A stretch of DNA of 10,149 nt from contig JAUZOB010000103.1 in assembly GCA_030706665.1 (NCBI GenBank), positions 1-10,149 of the forward strand, given 5' to 3'. The notes beneath the pieces are model-generated. The model was not told the origin of the DNA. It did not search any database and worked only from the letters and a program-made list of their open reading frames with translations. The translations under genes and the position numbers were made by a program. The stretch is from Bacteroidota bacterium. GTDB taxonomy: Bacteria; Bacteroidota; Bacteroidia; Bacteroidales; Prolixibacteraceae. This document shows, in pieces, positions 1 through 6,429 of this stretch (positions are counted from its first letter, which is position 1; each line of letters starts with the position of its first letter).

Positions 1-1
1 A

Positions 2-274
2 GCCTTATTCAGAGAGATCAGGGAAGAATTGGGTAGCGAAATAATCGAGTTCTCCTATTTCTGCTCATTCCCCAATGAATATCCGTATTCAGGATTGACT
101 TATTACACGCTCGATCTGGCTTTTATATGCAAACTTGAAAGTATGAACAATTTAAAAGCAATGGATGACATCTCAGGGATTGAATTCATTGACCCGATGC
201 AAGTTTCACTTGACGAAATCAGTTCCCAATCAATGCGTAACATTATTCGGACATACCGTGGGCATCTAATTTAA
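2..274 (+). CDS. NUDIX hydrolase, C-terminal part (5' end outside window)
   Basis: The reading frame is open from the left edge to the TAA at 272-274, giving about 90 residues, so the gene starts upstream. The first visible residues, ALFREIREELG, match the second half of the NUDIX box (consensus REUxEExGU), which binds the metal ion and catalyses hydrolysis of a nucleoside diphosphate linked to another moiety. The first Gly and Glu of the box must lie just outside the window. The following stretch, with FPNEYPYSGLTYYTLD, is a beta-rich segment typical of the rest of a NUDIX fold, as seen in Bacteroidota homologues from memory. The substrate cannot be told from this fragment. An internal Met at position 29 lies after the catalytic motif and is not a credible start. 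Only 12 bp separate it from the aminopeptidase gene, so the two are probably co-transcribed. The protein is expected to be cytoplasmic. Confidence 0.85.
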   Translation, partial: ALFREIREELGSEIIEFSYFCSFPNEYPYSGLTYYTLDLAFICKLESMNNLKAMDDISGIEFIDPMQVSLDEISSQSMRNIIRTYRGHLI

Positions 275-286
275 ATAAAAGAAAAG

Positions 287-2071
287 ATGATTGTTAAAGA
301 AAGACTTGAGAAACTAAGAGCCCTCATGCGTGAAAACAACATTGACGCATACCTTGTCAATGGAAGCGACCCTCATATGAGTGAATACATCCCGGCCCGC
401 TGGGCCACGAGAGCTTTTATCTCAGGATTCACAGGATCGGCCGGAGCTGTTGCAATTACTCAGACGAAAGCAGGATTATGGACCGATTCCCGCTACTTCC
501 TTCAATCTGAGACCGAATTAAAAGGATCAGGGATTGACCTGATCAAAATGCGAACTCCCGGTTATCCAACGATCGAAGAATGGATTAAGAAGGAGTTAAA
601 ATCAGGTGAAGTATTAGGAGTCGATGGCGAAACACTTCCATTGAATACTCTTTGGTCTTTGAATGAAGCATTTGCTTCAAAAAACATTTCCATAAATTAC
701 AATCTTGACCTTCTTGACCCTATCTGGGAAGATCGCCCGGCATTCCCCAATACCATTGCCGAAGAACATCCGGTTGAGATGGCAGGGCTGTCAAGAGCAG
801 ATAAGCTAAAACTTATCAGAGCAAAATTAGCAGACAAAGGCGCTGACCTTCAAATCATCTCTGCCCTGGACGACCTGGCCTGGACCTTCAACCTGCGCGG
901 ACAAGATGTGGACTACAACCCTTTTCTAATGGCCTATGCAGTTGTTTCCACACATGAAGCAGACCTTTTCTGTTATCCTGAAAAGATATCCTCTCAGCTA
1001 AGATCAAAATTAGAAGGAGAAGGTATTCGGCTTCATTCATATGAAGACTTAAACAAATCCATTGGTAAAATCTCGTCAAACAAGACCATCTATATTGATC
1101 CGGCCCGTATCAGTGCTTCTGTCTTTAGTGCAATCCCATCAGACTGTCCCAAAGTCTATGGAATCTCTATTCCTTGTTCGTTGAAAGCCTGTAAATCGGA
1201 AGGAGAAATCAGAAATCTTCACAATGTCATGCAAAAAGACGGAGTAGCAATGGTGAAATTCCTTTATTGGCTTGACAATGCCATAGGCAAGGAACCTCTT
1301 ACCGAATACTCACTGGTTGACAAGCTTGATAAATTCAGGAGAGAACAACCCGGGAACAGAGGCCCCAGCTTCTTCCCGATCATTGGCTATGCAGAGCACG
1401 GCGCTGTTGTCCACATCAAGGTAAATCCACAGAATGCACTTCCTTTACGTCCGGAAGGGATCGTCATTGTAGACTCCGGAGGACAATATATTGATGGCAC
1501 AACCGATTTAACCCGGACAATAGTCCTGGGACCCGTTAATGATACCATGAAAAGTGATTTCACCCTGGTATTAAAAGGAATGATTGCTTTAAGCGAGGCA
1601 TATTTCCCGGTCAATACATTGGGATACCACCTTGACATCTTAGCACGTCAGTTTCTTTGGAAGGCCGGTCTAAACTATGGACACGGCACCGGCCATGGGA
1701 TCGGATATTACCTTGCAGTACATGAAGGTCCGATGAGCATACGGCCAGAATTTAACAATGTAGCAATAGAAGCAGGAATGGTCATGTCGAATGAACCCGG
1801 TCTCTATCGTGAAGGGAAACATGGCGTCAGAACAGAGAATATGATGTACTGTGTGGAAGATCAAACAACAGAGTTCGGAACATTCTTGAAATTTGAAACA
1901 TTAAGCCTCTGTCCTATTGATTCTCGTTGCATCGATCCTTCATTACTGACAGATCTGGAGAAAAAATGGATTAATGAATATCATCAAAGGGTATATGCTT
2001 CACTTTCCCCATTCCTTGATGAAGATCATCGTCAGTTTCTTGCAAAGATGACAAAAGAGATCACTCAATAA
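287..2071 (+). CDS. Xaa-Pro aminopeptidase (aminopeptidase P, peptidase family M24B), full length
   Basis: This 594-aa enzyme should remove the N-terminal residue from peptides whose second residue is proline, using two metal ions (usually Mn) in the cytoplasm; no signal peptide is present. Domain order is creatinase-like N domain (about 5-130), second creatinase-like domain (about 135-300), catalytic pita-bread M24 domain (about 310-525) and the C-terminal domain of long eukaryote-like aminopeptidases P (about 535-594). All five metal ligands can be placed: D396 and D407 (DSGGQYIDGTTDLTRT), H470 (HGTGHGIGYY), E503 (NEPG) and E517 (RTEN). Their spacing equals that of human XPNPEP1 (11, 63, 33-34 and 14 residues). 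The supporting histidines H376, H466 and H479 are also present. The enzyme therefore looks active. It is longer than E. coli PepP (about 440 aa), so I did not assign that symbol. The ATG at 287 is preceded by an A-rich stretch rather than a clear Shine-Dalgarno site. Confidence 0.96.
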   Translation: MIVKERLEKLRALMRENNIDAYLVNGSDPHMSEYIPARWATRAFISGFTGSAGAVAITQTKAGLWTDSRYFLQSETELKGSGIDLIKMRTPGYPTIEEWIKKELKSGEVLGVDGETLPLNTLWSLNEAFASKNISINYNLDLLDPIWEDRPAFPNTIAEEHPVEMAGLSRADKLKLIRAKLADKGADLQIISALDDLAWTFNLRGQDVDYNPFLMAYAVVSTHEADLFCYPEKISSQLRSKLEGEGIRLHSYEDLNKSIGKISSNKTIYIDPARISASVFSAIPSDCPKVYGISIPCSLKACKSEGEIRNLHNVMQKDGVAMVKFLYWLDNAIGKEPLTEYSLVDKLDKFRREQPGNRGPSFFPIIGYAEHGAVVHIKVNPQNALPLRPEGIVIVDSGGQYIDGTTDLTRTIVLGPVNDTMKSDFTLVLKGMIALSEAYFPVNTLGYHLDILARQFLWKAGLNYGHGTGHGIGYYLAVHEGPMSIRPEFNNVAIEAGMVMSNEPGLYREGKHGVRTENMMYCVEDQTTEFGTFLKFETLSLCPIDSRCIDPSLLTDLEKKWINEYHQRVYASLSPFLDEDHRQFLAKMTKEITQ

Positions 2072-2113
2072 AGATCTCAACATCATAAAAGTAATTGATT
2101 AAAAAGGAAATAT

Positions 2114-2491
2114 ATGGGATTAATAGGCGGTATGCTGGGGCATGCATCTGAAGTCAATGCAGAAAAGCTTCACAAAGAATTCAGTTCTATTCTGGTCGAG
2201 AATGAATATATCGAAAAAGCATTCCGGATTATCCGTGATTTGTATGTTTTTACAAACAAACGATTGGTCCTGGTCGATAAACAAGGCGTAACCGGATCGA
2301 AAAGAGAATATCTGACAATTCCTTATAAGAGCATTATTCGATTCTCGAAAGAAAGTACCGGACTTTTAGATTTCGATGCTGAGTTGAAAATATGGATTGT
2401 TGGGGAAAAAGAACCGATCGTTAAAGAATTCAGGAAGGATTCGAGTGTGAATGACATTTACAAAATATTAAGCAAACACATCTTAGGATAA
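2114..2491 (+). CDS. Bacterial PH-domain protein (bPH_1 / former DUF1696 type)
   Basis: This 125-aa protein appears to be a single bacterial pleckstrin-homology domain covering nearly its whole length. Visible family features are the N-terminal helix with GLIGGMLGHASEV, the strand pair around RDLYVFTNKRLVLVDKQG, the segment KREYLTIPYKSIIRFS, the strand DAELKIWIVG and a C-terminal amphipathic helix ending KILSKHILG. The TNKRL..VD plus PYKSI pattern is characteristic of PF08000-type proteins (my recognition, not a search). Members form ring-like oligomers in solved structures, but their cellular role is unclear; the fold does not imply phosphoinositide binding. There is no signal peptide or membrane segment, so it is probably cytoplasmic. 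The ATG at 2114 has an AAGGA motif at 2104-2108, the best ribosome-binding site in the window. It lies 42 bp after the aminopeptidase stop and is followed by the terminator at 2628, so it is probably the last gene of that transcript. Confidence 0.85.
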   Translation: MGLIGGMLGHASEVNAEKLHKEFSSILVENEYIEKAFRIIRDLYVFTNKRLVLVDKQGVTGSKREYLTIPYKSIIRFSKESTGLLDFDAELKIWIVGEKEPIVKEFRKDSSVNDIYKILSKHILG

Positions 2492-2627
2492 TACGGATAA
2501 ATAATCAGGCAACAAAAGCCAATTGTTCATTTATTATCACGAACCTTCACTTGACTCATCGGTTACCCGACACGGATTTCTGAATAACTCGAAAAATTGG
2601 AAAGTTTTCAGGAGAATCCCTCATAAG

Positions 2628-2670
2628 AGAGGGCTGTAGAATATCATAAATATTCAACAGCCCTCTTTTT
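2628..2670 (+). terminator. Rho-independent terminator closing the NUDIX-aminopeptidase-PH transcript
   Basis: A 10-bp perfect stem (AGAGGGCTGT at 2628-2637 with ACAGCCCTCT at 2657-2666) continues, after one A-A mismatch, as a further 6-bp stem (2639-2644 with 2650-2655) around a 5-nt loop. A T run at 2666-2670 follows on the plus strand. It lies between convergent genes. On the minus strand the sequence after the stem (TCTTATGAGG) is less T-rich, so it should work mainly for the plus-strand genes, but it may also stop the barrel-gene transcript coming the other way. Confidence 0.88.
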
Positions 2671-2711
2671 CGGATAAATCATCCAATAAATTATAGAACA
2701 ACCCTTTTGGG

Positions 2712-4130
2712 TTAAAACCTGCAACGATTGCCTGCAATCGGGATACTAACACCAACCTGGAAGTTCACCGCCTTCTGACTAATCGGGATATATTGAGGAG
2801 TAACTCTGGTTAATACGTAATCACTGGCAACAAAGAAATTAATCCAACACGGACTAAAATTCAAAGCAGCTCCAAAGGTTTTAAAATCACTTTGAATCCA
2901 TGAATAACTGAAAGCGGTAGAAAACCAGCTTATCGGTTTAAAATTAACAGAAGTTGTCAGTTCGGAAAAAGTATCTGCATTTCCTCTAAAACGGGTAGAT
3001 GACAGTACCCCGAAACTTATCTTCTTGTTTAAGATGGAATATTCGGCACCCGCATTAAAAGTTGATTGTAACCGAGTCGTTCTGCTACTCGGTGTAGCTG
3101 CTGTATAATGGAAGATATTAATCAAACTATCCTGAATATCTTTCGATTGGTCATCAGCCGAAGGGATATCAGAATTTTCATAAGTCAGTGCAATACCCCT
3201 ATAGTTGTATTCGCCATCAGATATACCAGTAGTATTAGCATCTTTCTTCCACTTAATAGCTCCAAGATCCAATAAAGCAGCCGACAGCGTAAGATTATCC
3301 GTGAGGTTGTAGGTCGCACCTAAATCAATAGCAGCCCCCATGCCACCGATCCCATTCGATTCATTATCAAATCCGCTGATATAATTCTTTTTGAATTCTG
3401 AGTCATAACTAAACTCCGGCTTTAATCCTTGCATTGAAATATTGAACTGACCGTTTGCCTTAATCCTCCATACATCAGGGGTCATCTGTATTTCCAACTT
3501 ATTAAAATATGCATCCATGTCTGTCATTCCGACCAGGTACTTTAATTTTCCCCCCAAAGTCAATTTCTCGTTTACCGGACGAGAATAACCTAATGCTGCT
3601 TCTCCATAAGCCCTGCTACTTAAACGAAGAGAAGTCAGATTGAATGTTTGTCCGGCAACATTGCTAACACCCAGCTTCATCACTGTAAAAATATCTTTGG
3701 GGATACTACAGCTATTGTCTGATTTCAAATTAATACCAAAACTCCAGAATGACTTTCCACAGAAGAATCCGAATGATAAAAGATTGTTACTCATATTAAA
3801 TCTCAGGGTATTCACATCTGCCAAAGAATTAAGAAAAGCATTCGCATCAACTGATGGATGAAGGAACGTCACTAATTCATTATCTAACCCATTCGGATAA
3901 AAAAGCTTATCAAGTGTCAGGCTATTCGAGCTAAAGTTAAAATTATTATCACCCAAGCCTGGAATACTGATATATCCAGTTGCAGGACGCAAAGCCGGAT
4001 TCAAATTATGTCGCAATGAATATCCGTCCATGAAATACCCTGTCCGCATTGGCTGAGCGTTCGATAAGAACGAAACGCAAAGGAATAATGTTAGAATAAG
4101 AAAATATCTTATATAAAAAGGAACTCTCAT
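2712..4130 (-). CDS. Outer-membrane beta-barrel protein, DUF5723-like
   Basis: This is a 472-aa exported protein. Residues 1-25 form a signal peptide (basic Arg residues, a hydrophobic run FLILTLFLCVSFL, cleavage likely after SNA before Q26). The mature N terminus, with RTGYFMDGYSLRHNLNPALRP, is what I recognise from DUF5723 proteins of Bacteroidota, which are distant relatives of PorV/FadL-type outer-membrane barrels. The rest alternates polar and hydrophobic/aromatic residues in short strands, and the last residue is Phe (GNRCRF), as expected for a substrate of the BAM assembly machinery. It begins 30 bp after the lipoprotein gene on the same strand, so the two are probably one operon and may act together in the outer membrane. 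Function is unknown: transport of a hydrophobic compound or a role in surface-protein export are possible but unsupported. A short palindrome (AACCC-TTTT-GGGTT, 2700-2713) overlaps its stop codon. Confidence 0.8.
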   Translation of the reverse strand: MRVPFYIRYFLILTLFLCVSFLSNAQPMRTGYFMDGYSLRHNLNPALRPATGYISIPGLGDNNFNFSSNSLTLDKLFYPNGLDNELVTFLHPSVDANAFLNSLADVNTLRFNMSNNLLSFGFFCGKSFWSFGINLKSDNSCSIPKDIFTVMKLGVSNVAGQTFNLTSLRLSSRAYGEAALGYSRPVNEKLTLGGKLKYLVGMTDMDAYFNKLEIQMTPDVWRIKANGQFNISMQGLKPEFSYDSEFKKNYISGFDNESNGIGGMGAAIDLGATYNLTDNLTLSAALLDLGAIKWKKDANTTGISDGEYNYRGIALTYENSDIPSADDQSKDIQDSLINIFHYTAATPSSRTTRLQSTFNAGAEYSILNKKISFGVLSSTRFRGNADTFSELTTSVNFKPISWFSTAFSYSWIQSDFKTFGAALNFSPCWINFFVASDYVLTRVTPQYIPISQKAVNFQVGVSIPIAGNRCRF

Positions 4131-4160
4131 AATAGAATAATAATTTTAATCCAACCGTTA

Positions 4161-5867
4161 TTAATTAATACTAATGCCTCCTGTTTTCTTTACAAACAAG
4201 CCTACTTTAACAAAATCTGTCTGTTTCAGGATCATATTCTGAATATCAGAAGACGAGGTGACAACAAATTTCAATTCAATATCTTTTGCATTTTGCATCT
4301 TTGTCATCTCACTTTCAGCTATCTTTAATGAAAGCACACTCGCGGTTGGAGTTCCATTAGCTTTACAGGAATTAACAACCTGAGGGGCAATGACAACTCC
4401 CGTATCATTTCCTTTGTCATCCAGCATGCGAATCTGAAGCTGAAGATTCAATGGAAGAGAGCTCACGACATTTCCATAGATTTCGGCAGTTCCCGCTGAA
4501 AAAAGTTTCTCCACGAGATCTTTTGTAAAGACATCCCGTACCGTATCCCCAACGGTAACATTGAAATCCTGCGCCGCAGCCAAGGGGACTTTTGCCTCGT
4601 ATTTTATTTTCATGTAAGCATCATCGGTATAAAAGTGTTGAGAAACATTCACGTTCGATGAAGCGCTAACATTGAACGACAAAGCATCAGGGGAATTTTT
4701 AAACAGATCGTTGATATTCGTATAATTCCACGAACGGCCCGTCCAATTATTCTCAATAACAGGCCCGATCCCAAAACTATTCGTCATAATCTGGGTGGGT
4801 TGAGTTGACACATTAACAGCTAATGAAGTATTCTTTGTTGCAAGGACAGAAGAATTCTTTTCTGCATTCATCGTTAAAGCCACATTTACAGGAATACCGA
4901 TATTGCTCGATGTTGTAATGAAAATTCGTGGTTGAGAAAAGCTTAAAACATTATCCTTCCCCGATAGATGATCATAAAGTCCGCTAAAGGAAGTTCTTCC
5001 CGCATTACTTGAAATATTCACATTGAATAATCCGAATATTCGTTTAAAGATAAGGTTATTGACACCTAAAGAAATTCTCAACCCCGGATTATTCCCAACA
5101 ACGATACGGGATCCCTTTTTGTAAATGATCTTCGCATTTCCGGTAACCACATAATCTTGTTGGGTATTTTTAAAAGATTTAAGAATAAGAGATATTGATT
5201 TGCTTGTCTGGCTTACAGGATAAACCACTTCATAAGTATTTCCTGCAAGTACATTGCCCGTGGACGGATCAACAACAGTGAAATTTGAAGGGAAATTAAG
5301 AGATAAATCAACATATCCTTCTCCCCCTGAAACACCCAGATCTACAGTATTAAGATTAATATTTATTCTTGAATTATTCCCATCCGTATTTAAAGCGACA
5401 GAGTCCAAACGCTGTATTTCACTACTGGTTTGAAAACTGAATGGTCCGATATCCTGACTCAAATCGAATTCCACATCTTTACTTAAAGGAGCCTGGCTTA
5501 GTAACTTTAACTGATCTAACGTATTCCCTGAAATCTGAATTGAACTGTTTACTGTTGGAATGTCTTTTATTTTCAAATCATTCTGCGTAGGGACATTCAG
5601 ATTTAAACTATCGCCATAAACGACAAAATATTTACCGTTTTCAACTTTCAAACCGGTGATATCCGCATTTTCCATCAACCTTTTCAAGGTAATACTGTCC
5701 GAGGAACCAATCGGAAGGAAAAGCCCATTCTGGGCTAACAACATGTCACTCGAAACCCCGTTATTCAGGTCAAAATCCTTATCAACACATCCCTGCATCA
5801 AAAGCAGCAATGCCCCCAGAATCATTGTTAACCTAATTGAATTCTTCGTTTTAGAAAAAAAATCCAT
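4161..5867 (-). CDS. Outer-membrane lipoprotein of unknown function
   Basis: This 568-aa protein has a lipoprotein signal: a basic n-region (K6, K8, R12), a hydrophobic core ILGALLLL and a lipobox-like LMQGC with C27 as the lipidated residue. The -3 position is Met, slightly off consensus. C27 is followed by VDKDFDL; a Lys/Asp-rich stretch here resembles the surface-export signal described for Bacteroidota lipoproteins, so surface display is plausible (inference). The mature part is rich in Ser, Thr, Asn and Val, with many short alternating strands, has no membrane segments, and contains only Cys27 plus one other Cys near residue 508; it looks like several beta-sandwich domains. I recognise no enzyme motif and no named family. 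It is the first gene of an apparent two-gene operon with the DUF5723-like barrel, which suggests an envelope complex. The ATG at 5867 fits the signal peptide well; Met15 would destroy the basic n-region. Confidence 0.82.
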   Translation of the reverse strand: MDFFSKTKNSIRLTMILGALLLLMQGCVDKDFDLNNGVSSDMLLAQNGLFLPIGSSDSITLKRLMENADITGLKVENGKYFVVYGDSLNLNVPTQNDLKIKDIPTVNSSIQISGNTLDQLKLLSQAPLSKDVEFDLSQDIGPFSFQTSSEIQRLDSVALNTDGNNSRININLNTVDLGVSGGEGYVDLSLNFPSNFTVVDPSTGNVLAGNTYEVVYPVSQTSKSISLILKSFKNTQQDYVVTGNAKIIYKKGSRIVVGNNPGLRISLGVNNLIFKRIFGLFNVNISSNAGRTSFSGLYDHLSGKDNVLSFSQPRIFITTSSNIGIPVNVALTMNAEKNSSVLATKNTSLAVNVSTQPTQIMTNSFGIGPVIENNWTGRSWNYTNINDLFKNSPDALSFNVSASSNVNVSQHFYTDDAYMKIKYEAKVPLAAAQDFNVTVGDTVRDVFTKDLVEKLFSAGTAEIYGNVVSSLPLNLQLQIRMLDDKGNDTGVVIAPQVVNSCKANGTPTASVLSLKIAESEMTKMQNAKDIELKFVVTSSSDIQNMILKQTDFVKVGLFVKKTGGISIN

Positions 5868-6018
5868 AATCTATAATTTTACACACAATTATCTTACAAT
5901 GCACAAACGAGTCATTTCATTTTCTCTCTTTATCTCAATCTTTATAGAACGGAGATAAACTGTTCATGCAACAATTAAATTACAGACCATACACTTATAA
6001 TTGTGTAAGTCAGTCTTT

Positions 6019-6050
6019 CAAAGATTCTTATATCTACTTTGTTTATCGAA
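6019..6050 (-). promoter_or_regulatory. Weak candidate promoter for the lipoprotein-barrel operon
   Basis: On the minus strand TTCG (6047-6050), a 20-nt spacer and AATCTTTG (6019-6026) resemble the Bacteroides sigma-factor consensus TTTG-N19-21-TAnnTTTG, with one mismatch in each element. It would give a leader of about 140-150 nt. The match is imperfect and the region is AT-rich, so chance is a real alternative. Confidence 0.2.
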
Positions 6051-6122
6051 CACTTTTGTAGAAAAGCTATTTTAGAGGGAACAAAGAATAACAAACGACA
6101 GAATAGAAATAATATTCTTTTA

Positions 6123-6150
6123 GCTCTTCATGATATGTTCTATGAAGAGC
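6123..6150. repeat. 9-bp perfect stem-loop in non-coding DNA
   Basis: GCTCTTCAT (6123-6131) is followed after 10 nt by its exact reverse complement ATGAAGAGC (6142-6150). No T run follows on either strand, so it does not look like a terminator. It could be a protein-binding dyad or an RNA hairpin in the leader or upstream region of the lipoprotein operon; nothing decides between these. Confidence 0.5.
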
Positions 6151-6322
6151 ATCATAATGCACAACAATTCCCTCAAAAATTCTTTTTAGAAATGCCAATA
6201 ATCGTTCTTCTACGAAGGCTACAAGACGGAATAAAAATAAACAAATATTTATTATAAGCTGCTTCCATCCATTAACAAAATACTAACAAATGTAAGATTC
6301 TGTTATATAGTAACATAAACAA

Positions 6323-6386
6323 CAATTGGTCAGTGTCGGTATCTCCCACTTGAGAATATCAACACTGACCAATTGCAATCTTTTTT
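6323..6386. terminator. Strong hairpin after the GH32 gene, probable terminator usable in both directions
   Basis: A 14-bp perfect stem (CAATTGGTCAGTGT at 6323-6336 with ACACTGACCAATTG at 6362-6375) can be extended inward by five pairs including one G-T (6338-6342 with 6356-6360) and three more (6343-6345 with 6352-6354) past a bulged A, closing on a 6-nt loop. It begins 54 bp beyond the GH32 stop codon. In the GH32 direction the stem is followed by TTGTTTATGTT, a broken T tract. In the opposite direction it is followed, after 5 nt, by six Ts (6381-6386). Terminator function for GH32 is the simplest reading. Confidence 0.7.
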
Positions 6387-6429
6387 AGCGACTAATTGTA
6401 GTTATAAAATAAGCTACTGCTAGAGGTAT

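Larger units (their letters stand above)
5868..6429. other. 562-bp AT-rich non-coding gap upstream of the lipoprotein operon
   Basis: I see no convincing gene here. A 72-codon plus-strand frame (6039-6257) exists, but it lacks a ribosome-binding site and has a low-complexity Lys/Asn-rich composition, so I regard it as chance. The gap should hold the promoter of the lipoprotein-barrel operon (minus strand) and the 3' untranslated end of the GH32 gene. It contains a strong hairpin (6323-6375), a 9-bp stem-loop (6123-6150), a 10-bp inverted repeat (5883-5892 with 5997-6006) and a small imperfect hairpin at 5993-6010. No tRNA-like or rRNA-like sequence is apparent. Confidence 0.7.

Noticed and set aside
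2700..2713. AACCC-TTTT-GGGTT palindrome at the end of the barrel gene as a terminator
   Set aside because: The stem is only 5 bp, it overlaps the stop codon, and on the minus strand it is followed only by a mixed TTGTTC stretch, so it is weak next to the hairpin at 2628-2666.
5884..5907. TTTG (5904-5907) with TAATTGTG (5884-5891), minus strand, as the lipoprotein promoter
   Set aside because: The spacer is only 12 nt instead of about 19-21, and the leader would be about 10 nt, too short to be convincing.
5656..5958. A 100-codon plus-strand frame overlapping the lipoprotein start
   Set aside because: Most of it is antisense to the well-supported lipoprotein N terminus, and its sequence has no protein-family character.
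6039..6257. A 72-codon plus-strand frame in the gap upstream of the lipoprotein operon
   Set aside because: No ribosome-binding site, biased Lys/Asn/Ile composition expected from AT-rich DNA, it runs across the 9-bp dyad, and it resembles no family I recognise.
6323..6375. The 14-bp inverted repeat as terminal repeats of a small transposable element
   Set aside because: The arms are only 25 nt apart and fold as one hairpin next to a gene end with a T tract. No target-site duplication is visible, so a terminator explains it better.
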